NCBI GenBank assembly: GCA_963506915.1
Contig: CAUORE010000003.1
Coordinates: 12,314 to 76,313 of the forward strand
Reading direction: 5' to 3'
Length of the DNA: 64,000 nucleotides
DNA from: JABCPE02 sp963506915
Lineage (GTDB): Bacteria; Bacteroidota; Bacteroidia; Flavobacteriales; Weeksellaceae
The stretch's first letter is position 1; each line of letters starts with the position of its first letter. The translations under genes and the position numbers were made by a program. The notes beneath the pieces are model-generated. The model had not been told where the DNA came from. It made no database searches and worked only from the letters and a program-made list of their open reading frames with translations. Positions 24,082 to 32,351 of this stretch are shown one piece after another.

Positions 24082-26589
24082 TTATTTGTTTTTACCAAGA
24101 ATACTCCTGATTTTATTTCTAATTTTTATCAGAGTAGGCTCTTCATAGTTTTTATCTTCATCAAAATAGCCATAGCCGTAACCATAGCCATAACCATAGC
24201 CATAACCATAACCATAGCCATAACCTTGCTTAGACACAAAATCATTATAAATAAGCCCAAGATGCTTAATTTCCTCTGCGTGATACTTCTCTGTTACCAT
24301 TCTAAGCATGTGTTTTTCTGTGTATTCATGCCTTACTACATATACATTGGCATCAGTAAGTTTCATCAATTCAAAAGAGTCCGCAACCAACCCCACTGGC
24401 GGCGAGTCTATAATGATAAAATCATACTCTTTTTTCAATGATTCTATAAATTCCTTGTTCTTGTCACTCATCAAAAGCTCCGAAGGGTTCGGTGGAATCG
24501 GTCCAGAAGTCGCCACATCCAAAGCAGGTATTTTAGTTTTATTGATAATTTCATGCATTTCTATATCTCCTGAAAGATAATTAGAAATTCCGTATTTGTT
24601 GTTTATCTTAAAGTCTCCAAAAATTTTAGGCTTTCGTAAATCCATTCCAAGCAAAATAGTTTTTTTGCCACTAAGCCCAAGAACCGATGCTATATTGATA
24701 GAACAATATGTTTTTCCCTCTCCCCCTACTGATGAAGTCACCAAAATCACTTTACTATTTCCATCTTCATTATAGAGAAATCTTAAATTCGCTCTAATTC
24801 CCCTAAACGCCTCTGAAATAGAAGATTTTGGCTGTTCCAATACTGTAAGGTTGTTCTCATGAAGGTTTTTACCAATAACTCCTAGAAGAGGTATCTTGAC
24901 AACACCCAATAACTCTGCTATAGATTTTACCCTGTTATCCAATATCTCTGTTACTAAAATCAGCAACAATGGTATAAGCATAAAACCAAATACAAGTCCA
25001 TATTTCACAAGAGCAACATTTGGTCCAATAGGTCCTTGTCCCAAGTCTTTTGCTGGGTCTATGATAGTCAAATCAGATTTAGCTGTTGCGAGTCTCAGTT
25101 GAGTTTCAGCTTGTTTAGAAAGTAGAGTATTGTAGGTTGTTTCTATCACCTTATATTCCCTTTCCATGTCTATATATTTCCTTTGGTCATCAGGTAAATG
25201 CACCAAATCCAGCTCTGCTCTTCTGATATCATCATTTATTTTAGCCAATTGTTCATTATAAACAGAAGAATAATCGTTCAATCTGCCATAGGATTTTCCC
25301 CTAGCTTCGCTGATAAGCTTGTTAATCTCCCTCATAGGTTCAGAATCGGGCGTATAGATAGTGGACATCTCTAACCTTTTAAGATACAAAGCTTTAAGCT
25401 CCGAAATAGTTGCCATAAAACCTCCATCTTCTATTCCTGCACTATTAACATTGATAAGATCTTCCAAACTTCTACTTACAGAATTTCTTATATTATTAAG
25501 AGAATTCATTTTTGTAAGTAGTTCAGCTCTTTTTATCTCTAAATCATAGATTTTTTTCAACAACTCTTGGTCTTTCCCCTCCACACTGAACATCTTTTTA
25601 TCTATTTTCAGCTGGTTAAAGTTGTTTGCGCTAGAATCTAGTTTTTGTCTAACCTTTTTAAGATTATCATTGATGTATTGAAGAGTATTCTTATCCACAA
25701 GGGTTTTATCCTCTTCTCTTTTTTCAATAAGTTTCTCCACAGATTGATTTAAGAAAGATACCGTCTCACGAAGGTTATAACCTTTCTTACTGATAGTCAT
25801 TATGGTGTTTAATTCTTTATCAAATTCTACATTTATAGTAGAAATTATCGTCCTAACAGCTTGATCTACTGTGCTTAAATTGATTATAATTTTATCTAAC
25901 TTAACTTTTGCTTCTGGATTATGAACCAGCCTAAACCGTAGGTTAGGTGTCTCATACCATTGATTAACTGAAACCACCTTATTTGCTGGTCTTCCATATG
26001 CAGAAACATCTTTAAACCCTTCTGTTTTATAACTATACAAATGTGTAGAATGCCCCTCCTCAGGAAGTTCTATTTCATATTTTCCATTTCCTTTTGGGTA
26101 AATCGTTATAGGATAATTGACCTGTTGTAAATGTTCCTTATCCACTTCTACAAGAACAGGAGAGTCATATTTGTCCAAATATGTAGATTTTAGAAGTCCC
26201 TTTGTAGAATATCCTACAAATAAATCCAATTCCTGAACCAAATATTCATTATGGCTTCTAGATAGAACCATTTTTTTGAGGAACACTCCATCTTGATTTC
26301 CTTCCTGCCCCCAAATGAAGTTAATAGACTGATTAGGTGTAAAATAGCTAGCAGTACCGCTTGAGATACTCAAAGACAAATTTGAAGCATAAATTCTCTG
26401 AACATACCACTTATTATAAATATAAAAAATACTATATCCCAAAATAGCAAGTCCTACAAACCAATACCAGTTTCTAATAACCCTCCTAATAAAACTCTCT
26501 ACACTAAATATGCTAAAAGTCCCCACCTTACTTTTTTCCTGTCCTGTAGGGATTTGTTCCTGTGTATTATTATTTTTTCCCGGAATCAT
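24082..26589 (-). CDS. Polysaccharide biosynthesis tyrosine autokinase (Wzc-like)
   Basis: This 835-residue inner membrane co-polymerase and BY-kinase controls chain length and export of surface polysaccharide. It has two membrane segments (about residues 38-58 and 505-525) bracketing a large periplasmic Wzz-type domain with a long coiled coil. The cytoplasmic kinase has Walker A SSVGGEGKT, Walker A' ILLGMDLRKPK and Walker B YDFIIIDSPPVGL. Its C-terminal tyrosine cluster, the usual autophosphorylation site, is replaced by ten Gly-Tyr pairs (24166-24225) followed by FDEDKNYEEP. The upstream gene, 3 bases away, encodes its outer membrane partner. Confidence 0.92.
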   Translation of the reverse strand: MIPGKNNNTQEQIPTGQEKSKVGTFSIFSVESFIRRVIRNWYWFVGLAILGYSIFYIYNKWYVQRIYASNLSLSISSGTASYFTPNQSINFIWGQEGNQDGVFLKKMVLSRSHNEYLVQELDLFVGYSTKGLLKSTYLDKYDSPVLVEVDKEHLQQVNYPITIYPKGNGKYEIELPEEGHSTHLYSYKTEGFKDVSAYGRPANKVVSVNQWYETPNLRFRLVHNPEAKVKLDKIIINLSTVDQAVRTIISTINVEFDKELNTIMTISKKGYNLRETVSFLNQSVEKLIEKREEDKTLVDKNTLQYINDNLKKVRQKLDSSANNFNQLKIDKKMFSVEGKDQELLKKIYDLEIKRAELLTKMNSLNNIRNSVSRSLEDLINVNSAGIEDGGFMATISELKALYLKRLEMSTIYTPDSEPMREINKLISEARGKSYGRLNDYSSVYNEQLAKINDDIRRAELDLVHLPDDQRKYIDMEREYKVIETTYNTLLSKQAETQLRLATAKSDLTIIDPAKDLGQGPIGPNVALVKYGLVFGFMLIPLLLILVTEILDNRVKSIAELLGVVKIPLLGVIGKNLHENNLTVLEQPKSSISEAFRGIRANLRFLYNEDGNSKVILVTSSVGGEGKTYCSINIASVLGLSGKKTILLGMDLRKPKIFGDFKINNKYGISNYLSGDIEMHEIINKTKIPALDVATSGPIPPNPSELLMSDKNKEFIESLKKEYDFIIIDSPPVGLVADSFELMKLTDANVYVVRHEYTEKHMLRMVTEKYHAEEIKHLGLIYNDFVSKQGYGYGYGYGYGYGYGYGYGYFDEDKNYEEPTLIKIRNKIRSILGKNK
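24166..24225 (-). repeat. Tandem GGTTAT/GGCTAT repeat encoding ten Gly-Tyr pairs
   Basis: Six-base units that read GGTTAT or GGCTAT on the coding strand are repeated ten times near the 3' end of the kinase gene. The alternation gives a 12-base higher-order repeat (GGTTATGGCTAT). Because the unit is a multiple of three, slippage would change the number of tyrosines without a frameshift. Confidence 0.9.
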
Positions 26590-26592
26590 ATT

Positions 26593-27474
26593 TTATAATC
26601 TTGAAAATAGAAGATATACCGTAAGGGCTGATGTAATAAGAGAAACCGCTGTGCCAATAGCCTGCACAGGCTCTTTACCAAATCCATTAAGGTTTCTTCC
26701 TCTGGTATTTAAATAAATCTCATCTCCATTCTGAAGCCAATAATACTGTGAATTCATCACATCTTCTCTTGTAAGGTCTAGTTTTACTATCTTTATTCCT
26801 TCTGGAAGTTTTCTATGCAGAACTATGTTCTTTCTATCTACAGTTCTATTTAGACCACCATTCATCGCCAAAGCTTCTGTAATAGTAAGTGTCTGCTTGT
26901 ATGCTACTTTTTCACCTGTAATCCCTATGGTTTCTACATCCCCAAGGATATAGTATCTTATTCCATCTAAATTAAGCCTTACCTCGGATTTTCCACCTAA
27001 GAAATTTTCATTTACACGAGTTTGGATTTCTTGAGAAATATCTTCCAATGTTCTTCCTTCAGCTTTTATAAAACCAATTCCAAAAACATTTATATCTCCT
27101 TTAGAATCGACCTTTAGTCCTCGGAAATAGTAATTTCCATTGCCTCCAGACATTGTACCTGTACCTCCACTTCCAGATGATGCACCAGATGCTCCCGATA
27201 CACTTGGATTCATAGTTCCTGCTCCAGCACCTTCTCCTCCTGAAACATTATATGAAGAATAAAACTGAGCTGCATCCCCTTTAGGTGTTGTAATCACATT
27301 AAGAGAAAGTATATCATTTTTTGTAACTCTATATACAGGAATATTGTAAGGAACTAATCCTTCGGAGTTAATCTCCAGATTTTCATTTTTTTGAAGATAT
27401 TTTACATCTTTTGTTCCCACACAAGATATCATCATCATTGCTGCCACTAGGCCTAAAATGCTGTTTCTTTTCAT
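26593..27474 (-). CDS. Polysaccharide export outer membrane lipoprotein (Wza-like)
   Basis: This 293-residue lipoprotein would form the outer membrane channel for exopolysaccharide. The signal MKRNSILGLVAAMMMISC places the lipid on Cys18. A Poly_export domain starts YNIPVYRVTKNDILSLNV (about 42-60), followed by a Gly/Ser-rich insertion (about 75-115) and SLBB-like domains (YILGDVETIGITGEKVAY). Its C-terminus has a hydrophobic segment (AVSLITSALTVYLLF). It precedes the kinase gene by 3 bases, and a -7 box (TATTTTTG) is at 27495-27502, so wza and wzc may form their own unit. Confidence 0.88.
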   Translation of the reverse strand: MKRNSILGLVAAMMMISCVGTKDVKYLQKNENLEINSEGLVPYNIPVYRVTKNDILSLNVITTPKGDAAQFYSSYNVSGGEGAGAGTMNPSVSGASGASSGSGGTGTMSGGNGNYYFRGLKVDSKGDINVFGIGFIKAEGRTLEDISQEIQTRVNENFLGGKSEVRLNLDGIRYYILGDVETIGITGEKVAYKQTLTITEALAMNGGLNRTVDRKNIVLHRKLPEGIKIVKLDLTREDVMNSQYYWLQNGDEIYLNTRGRNLNGFGKEPVQAIGTAVSLITSALTVYLLFSRL

Positions 27475-27494
27475 CGTTTTTATTATTGATTCTA

Positions 27495-27502
27495 CAAAAA
27501 TA
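27495..27502 (-). promoter_or_regulatory. Flavobacterial -7 box (TATTTTTG) before the Wza-like gene
   Basis: Minus-strand TATTTTTG is 20 bases upstream of the ATG at 27474, in the 40-base gap to the WecA-like gene. It suggests an internal promoter, but read-through from upstream remains possible. Confidence 0.45.
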
Positions 27503-27514
27503 TGATTTTTATTA

Positions 27515-28633
27515 TTATTTCTTCATTTTTGATATAATATTTGGCAAATATGCCCCAAAAAAACCTAAACAAAGCACCACTAAAAATAATAAATTAATGT
27601 TCATATGCCGCAGAAAATAGGTAACCAAAACTATTCCCATGTAATAGGTGATGATAAATGCTGTAGCTTTTTTATGAGTAAAACCTAAATCCAAAACCTT
27701 ATGATGGATATGGTTTCTATCTGCCCTTAATGGTGATTTCTTATTCAAAATCCTTACAATGATAACATTCAAAGTATCTATAATAGGGATAATCAAAATA
27801 GTAGCCGCTATAATAGGCGCTGTTTCCATATGGTATTTTGGTCTTCCTACAGACACTGCATCTCCGCTACTGATAAATAAATCAATAAAATAAAATGCCG
27901 TAAACACAAGGATAAATCCTATAATCATAGAACCTGTGTCTCCCATAAAAATCTTTTGCCGCCAGTCATTAGATAAGTTATAATATAAAAAACCCAACAA
28001 AGACCCTATAATCACCACACAAAGAATAACCATTGGGTAATTATATTCTCCCAAACGATAGTAACTAAATCCAAAAATAGAAAAACTAATCACCGCAAAT
28101 ATTCCTGCTAGCCCATCTATTCCATCTATCAGATTAAATGCATTGATAAGTATAATAAATGAAAATATACTAAAAAATATACTTACAAAATATTCTAATT
28201 CATAAATACCAAACAAACCAAACAAACTTCTTATTCGAACATCAGAACCCACCACCATCATGGTCGCAATAACAATTTGCCCAATCAGTTTTTTATAGGC
28301 TTTCATCACCAAAATATCATCCATTACCCCTATATAAAGTAAGATAACCAATGCAGGAAACAAAAATCTATACTGCAAAAATAGTTCATAAGCAAAAATT
28401 GGTGCACAGATGCCTATTGTATAAAACAAAGCTATTCCACCAAGATTAGGAATTTTATACTCATGAGAACTCCTATCACCTGGTATATCCATTAGATTTT
28501 TACTCTTTGAAATTCTAATGATTACAGGTATAGCTTTATAACTTAACAAAAAAGAAAGTAAAAGAACAAAACATATTTTCACAAGAAAAAACATTTGTCC
28601 TTCTAATCCAAAAAATAGTTTTATTTCATTCAT
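27515..28633 (-). CDS. Undecaprenyl-phosphate glycosylphosphotransferase (MraY/WecA family)
   Basis: This 372-residue, eleven-segment membrane enzyme would load the first sugar phosphate onto undecaprenyl phosphate. Family motifs are visible: DIPGDRSSHEYKIPNLGG near residue 50, NAFNLIDGIDGLAG (metal-binding Asp residues), GDTGSMIIGF and the C-terminal RADRNHIHHKVLDLG with the HIHH motif. The substrate is probably a UDP-HexNAc derivative, by family. It is 7 bases after the polymerase gene, consistent with one operon. Confidence 0.9.
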   Translation of the reverse strand: MNEIKLFFGLEGQMFFLVKICFVLLLSFLLSYKAIPVIIRISKSKNLMDIPGDRSSHEYKIPNLGGIALFYTIGICAPIFAYELFLQYRFLFPALVILLYIGVMDDILVMKAYKKLIGQIVIATMMVVGSDVRIRSLFGLFGIYELEYFVSIFFSIFSFIILINAFNLIDGIDGLAGIFAVISFSIFGFSYYRLGEYNYPMVILCVVIIGSLLGFLYYNLSNDWRQKIFMGDTGSMIIGFILVFTAFYFIDLFISSGDAVSVGRPKYHMETAPIIAATILIIPIIDTLNVIIVRILNKKSPLRADRNHIHHKVLDLGFTHKKATAFIITYYMGIVLVTYFLRHMNINLLFLVVLCLGFFGAYLPNIISKMKK

Positions 28634-28640
28634 AATAATT

Positions 28641-29771
28641 TTATTCTACCCATAAAAGATTCATATAATTCATTGTATATCCTGTCCTCAATCCATGTTG
28701 ATTAGCATATACAAAATATTGGAAAACAACAAATACCAAAAGTACATAATGTAAAGGCTTCTTTATTCTATCATTACTTATAGCGGCAACTATATTTACC
28801 AACACCATAGGTATGTAAATAAAAAAATTAGCCACCAACCTTGATGAAAATATCTCATTCCATCTAAAAATAAAATACAAACATATCCCCAGAACCCCTA
28901 TATTTCGCATATATTCATAATATGGGATTTTTTGACATGCTATTTTATCATATGTAACTAAAAAATAGGTGTACATTATACACATTAAATCCGTAAGCTT
29001 AATAAAACGAACCGAAGATTCTTCAATATCTAATGATTCATAAGATTGAAAACCAGAATAAACCCCCGTAGAAGCAAAAGAATCCAATAATGAAATATAC
29101 TGATAAAGTTTTAATGGAGATAATGCCATGCATATTAAAACAACTATTAATATACGAGTAGAATTCATAGGAATCAAAACTACCCAATAGGCAACAATGA
29201 AAATTGTTGTTGATGTATGAAAACCTATAGCTAGATATATTGTAAATAAAAACATGAGAAGTTTTCTCTCCTTAATATACCTAAACGAAAAAAGGAGTAG
29301 GGCCATAGCCATCCCCTGCCTCATCTGCCCTCCATCAGAAACAAGTAATGTAGGATACATAAACAACAACATCGCAAATGCTGGATATACAGAGTGTTCA
29401 GTAAAGACTTTATATTTAATTGAGATAGAAACAATTGCCAAGAAAAAAGTAAAAATATAAAACGAAAAACCTGCCTCATATATAATGTTTGCAAAAAACA
29501 AATACAACCATTCCATGTGTATATCCTTTCTCCTTTCTCTAATCATATTAAGAATGTCTGACATGTCCAGATCTCTTCCAAATTCATGATATGCCCTAAA
29601 ATAATTCCCATAATCTGCACCTACCCAGAATCTTAGCCCAATAAATATTGTCAAAAAAGCGATCACCACCCACACAGAGTTATAATTCTTGTAATTATTC
29701 ACCTCTAAGAAGCTATAAATCACTAGAACTATTGTAAGTATTGTAAAAACAGGGTGTAGGAAATGTATCAT
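28641..29771 (-). CDS. EpsG-like polysaccharide polymerase, membrane protein
   Basis: This 376-residue protein has about ten to twelve membrane segments. The short motif FWVGADYGNYFRAYHEFG near residue 48 is typical of EpsG/Wzy-type polymerases (GRDYxxYxxxF). It is expected to join repeat units on the periplasmic side of the inner membrane. The family diverges greatly, so the call rests on topology, the motif and the neighbours: WecA-like gene downstream by 7 bases and glycosyltransferase upstream by 7 bases. Confidence 0.78.
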   Translation of the reverse strand: MIHFLHPVFTILTIVLVIYSFLEVNNYKNYNSVWVVIAFLTIFIGLRFWVGADYGNYFRAYHEFGRDLDMSDILNMIRERRKDIHMEWLYLFFANIIYEAGFSFYIFTFFLAIVSISIKYKVFTEHSVYPAFAMLLFMYPTLLVSDGGQMRQGMAMALLLFSFRYIKERKLLMFLFTIYLAIGFHTSTTIFIVAYWVVLIPMNSTRILIVVLICMALSPLKLYQYISLLDSFASTGVYSGFQSYESLDIEESSVRFIKLTDLMCIMYTYFLVTYDKIACQKIPYYEYMRNIGVLGICLYFIFRWNEIFSSRLVANFFIYIPMVLVNIVAAISNDRIKKPLHYVLLVFVVFQYFVYANQHGLRTGYTMNYMNLLWVE

Positions 29772-29778
29772 CTTTTCT

Positions 29779-30771
29779 CTATTTCAGTATTTTTCTCAAA
29801 AGCCATTCCTGCCTCAAAAAATACAATAAATAATATACTTTTTTCTTAATTGGCAAAGATACGAGATAATTCTTACCAAACCGCTCATAATTAAGAATTT
29901 CTATCAAAGATATTTTTCTTTCTATTATGAATTTTCTCAGTTCTGCCGACATTTTTCGGTATAAATTATCATCTTTCACAAAAGCCAAATACGCCAAATA
30001 AGAATAAACCGCCTCGAATATCCAAAACCCCTTCAGTGCGTCCTTTTCATGGGAATATTGAGACTTATAGAACACTTCTTCTACATCTTTCACGGCTTTT
30101 AATAAATCCAAACCTTTTTCGGTGTGGGTTTTCGTAATAGAATCTTGTCGTTCAAGGTATTGGTAATGATAATTCTGAGTTTGGGCTAAAGTTTTACAAC
30201 CCAACAAAAGCTGTGGTACGAGCTGTATATCCTCAAAATGTACTCCTTTTTTAAATCGCTTATTTTCGAACAATTCCTTTCTAAAAAGTTTATTACAAGC
30301 AAAATATCCCAAATCCGAAAAAACAGAAAGGTTCTTCGCTAAATCTATTTTCTCTGGCATATTGGGAACCTGTGTGAGTTTTTGAAGAATTTTTCCATTT
30401 TCGTCGACTTTTTGAAGGTTACAGATTACCATTTCGGCATCGTTTTTTTGGGCAAGAGAATACATTTCCTCAAACATCTCCGCCGTAACATAATCATCAC
30501 TATCCACAAAGCCTATATAGTCTCCTTTCGCCCTTTCCAAGCCAAAATTCCTCGCATCGCTCAGCCCTCCATTTTCCTTTACAAAAGATTTTATTTTATC
30601 AGGATATTTGGTCTGAAATTCATCTATAATCTGCTTAGAATTGTCCTTGCTTCCATCATCTACGACAATGATTTCCACATCTTCCAAAGTCTGATTCACC
30701 AATGAATCAAGGCATTTTGCAAGATATTTTTCTACATTATAAACAGGAACAATGATGGATACTTTCTTCAT
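29779..30771 (-). CDS. Family 2 glycosyltransferase
   Basis: This 330-residue GT-A enzyme starts VSIIVPVYNVEKYLAKCLDSL, then IIVVDDGSKDNS and the DxD-type motif FVDSDDYV (about residues 88-95). The acceptor and donor are unknown, but in this locus it would add a sugar to the lipid-linked intermediate. It is the only glycosyltransferase in the cluster, so the repeat unit may be very small or other transferases are elsewhere. Confidence 0.88.
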   Translation of the reverse strand: MKKVSIIVPVYNVEKYLAKCLDSLVNQTLEDVEIIVVDDGSKDNSKQIIDEFQTKYPDKIKSFVKENGGLSDARNFGLERAKGDYIGFVDSDDYVTAEMFEEMYSLAQKNDAEMVICNLQKVDENGKILQKLTQVPNMPEKIDLAKNLSVFSDLGYFACNKLFRKELFENKRFKKGVHFEDIQLVPQLLLGCKTLAQTQNYHYQYLERQDSITKTHTEKGLDLLKAVKDVEEVFYKSQYSHEKDALKGFWIFEAVYSYLAYLAFVKDDNLYRKMSAELRKFIIERKISLIEILNYERFGKNYLVSLPIKKKVYYLLYFLRQEWLLRKILK

Positions 30772-30798
30772 GCCATTTGGTTTTTGAGAGAAACAACT

Positions 30799-31554
30799 CT
30801 AATATGAAACCTCGTTTTTTTTATTTTGTAAATATTGATGCAAAGGAAAAATCAATGTTTTTATTATTTTTTTAAATTTTCTAATTCTCTGCAATTTAGA
30901 TAAATTTTCTAATCTTAATATTTTTTCTAATTCCTCTCCCGTCACATCATTCTTAATGCTTAATCTTCCTAATATTTCCGAATTATTCATCTTACGGAGA
31001 GTAACTATCGGCTCTGAATCAAAAATCTGCGTAAATCCTGCCTCACAAGCACTTTCGTATGTTTTCTTATCACTGTCCCCTCCTGGAATACTGCAAGAAG
31101 TGATTTCTCTGCTCAATATCTGCTCTAAAATTTCTTTGGAAGTTTTCCATTCACCAAGCATTTGTTTATAAGATAAACTCTTGAAAATCATAGGGTGAGT
31201 ATGAGAGTGCGATCCTATATTATGCCCATAATCTGCAACTTTACAAATATCATCTGAGGTTAAAAACCCTTTCTGTCCTATTTTTGAAGTTGTAATAAAA
31301 AAATAGCCTTTCATACGCTCTCTACCGAGCATTTCTGCCGAACGAAGGTTGCTGATTCCTCCATCATCAAAGGTAAAAATCACTTCTTCATCTGTTTTTT
31401 GTATGTGATTTTTTACTATTTCCAAATCTCTTTCAAAATCCTTAACCTTATGAATATAAGGAAGATTATCCCGATTCTGGAAACCCGATTCGGTAATATC
31501 ATCACTCACTTCATGATATAGTAAAATGATTTTTATCTTTTCTATTTCATTCAT
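30799..31554 (-). CDS. Polysaccharide deacetylase (NodB/CE4 family)
   Basis: This 251-residue NodB-homology enzyme removes N- or O-acetyl groups from sugar polymers with a metal ion. It shows the catalytic-base motif TFDDG (about residues 61-65) and the zinc motif HNIGSHSHTHP (about residues 110-120). There is no clear signal peptide or membrane segment, so it might act in the cytoplasm or be peripheral. Its start overlaps the upstream SGNH hydrolase gene by 8 bases, so the two are translationally coupled. Confidence 0.85.
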   Translation of the reverse strand: MNEIEKIKIILLYHEVSDDITESGFQNRDNLPYIHKVKDFERDLEIVKNHIQKTDEEVIFTFDDGGISNLRSAEMLGRERMKGYFFITTSKIGQKGFLTSDDICKVADYGHNIGSHSHTHPMIFKSLSYKQMLGEWKTSKEILEQILSREITSCSIPGGDSDKKTYESACEAGFTQIFDSEPIVTLRKMNNSEILGRLSIKNDVTGEELEKILRLENLSKLQRIRKFKKIIKTLIFPLHQYLQNKKNEVSY

Positions 31555-32347
31555 TTTTTCTTTTTATTTCCTCAATAATATCCTCCGATAACTCTTTAAC
31601 AAAAACTTCATATCCTTGTTCATTAAGATGTAATGGATCAGAAAATAAATTCTTGTTATTCTTGTAATCTTTATTGATTTTATTCGAATAAAAAAGTATG
31701 ATTTTATCAAACAAATCATTCTTTTTCAATTCTGTAAAAAGAACTTCTCTATACGCATACACATTATCATCATTCACCTCATCACCATCAATTGCTTGAG
31801 ATATAGCATTTGTACACCTACTAAATACATTCTTATATTCCTGCACATCCTCTACCCCAAAATTAGGCACTTCTACAACAACAGGTTTTATTTTGTAATG
31901 TAGTAAAGTATTAATAATCAAAATCATATGATCTGCATAATATTTCTTTCCTATATGTCTTGCCACATCATTTACTCCTGCAATGACAATACAATAATCT
32001 GGCTTAGATTCTATCACAAATTTTGATGAAAATTCTTCATTTTTTTCCTTGAACATATCCTCATAAATCTCTTTTGAGGTTCCTCCAGGATGACTCAAGG
32101 CAATAAACTCTGCTTCAATTCCTTTTTCAGAAAAGAATTTTTGCATTTTTTTATCCAAATCAGTACGCCCTACCCAGCTGTCACCAATAATTCCAATTTT
32201 TAATATGCTATCTTTCTTAGAATTATCCTGAACTGGATAATATTCCTGCTTCTCTGCATATGAAAATTTTCTGTACATATATAATATTGTTGCTACTCCT
32301 AAAAACAATATGAATATCAACAAAATACGGTAAATCTTTCTCTTCAT
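31547..32347 (-). CDS. SGNH/GDSL hydrolase, membrane-anchored
   Basis: This 266-residue hydrolase has an N-terminal membrane segment (about residues 5-24), so the catalytic domain probably faces the periplasm. The four SGNH blocks are visible: IGIIGDSWVGR (Ser nucleophile), SHPGGTS, IAGVNDVARH and FSDPLHLNEQGY (Asp/His). Members act as esterases or acetyltransferase partners on polysaccharides; with the deacetylase next door it may edit acetyl groups on the polymer. It overlaps that gene by 8 bases and follows the arginase-like gene by 4. Confidence 0.83.
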   Translation of the reverse strand: MKRKIYRILLIFILFLGVATILYMYRKFSYAEKQEYYPVQDNSKKDSILKIGIIGDSWVGRTDLDKKMQKFFSEKGIEAEFIALSHPGGTSKEIYEDMFKEKNEEFSSKFVIESKPDYCIVIAGVNDVARHIGKKYYADHMILIINTLLHYKIKPVVVEVPNFGVEDVQEYKNVFSRCTNAISQAIDGDEVNDDNVYAYREVLFTELKKNDLFDKIILFYSNKINKDYKNNKNLFSDPLHLNEQGYEVFVKELSEDIIEEIKRKNE

Positions 32348-32351
32348 AATC

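Noticed and set aside
24166..24225. CRISPR-like short repeat array
   Set aside because: The units are six bases with no spacers and are read in frame as Gly-Tyr, so it is a coding microsatellite.
24034..24441. 135-residue plus-strand frame with Ala/Ile/Thr repeats
   Set aside because: It is the antisense of the Gly-Tyr repeat and the kinase 3' end; the Ile-Thr and Ile-Ala runs simply mirror the repeat.
24082..32347. Polysaccharide locus as a horizontally acquired island
   Set aside because: No transposase, integrase, tRNA border or sharp change in base composition is visible at its edges, so transfer cannot be supported from this window alone.
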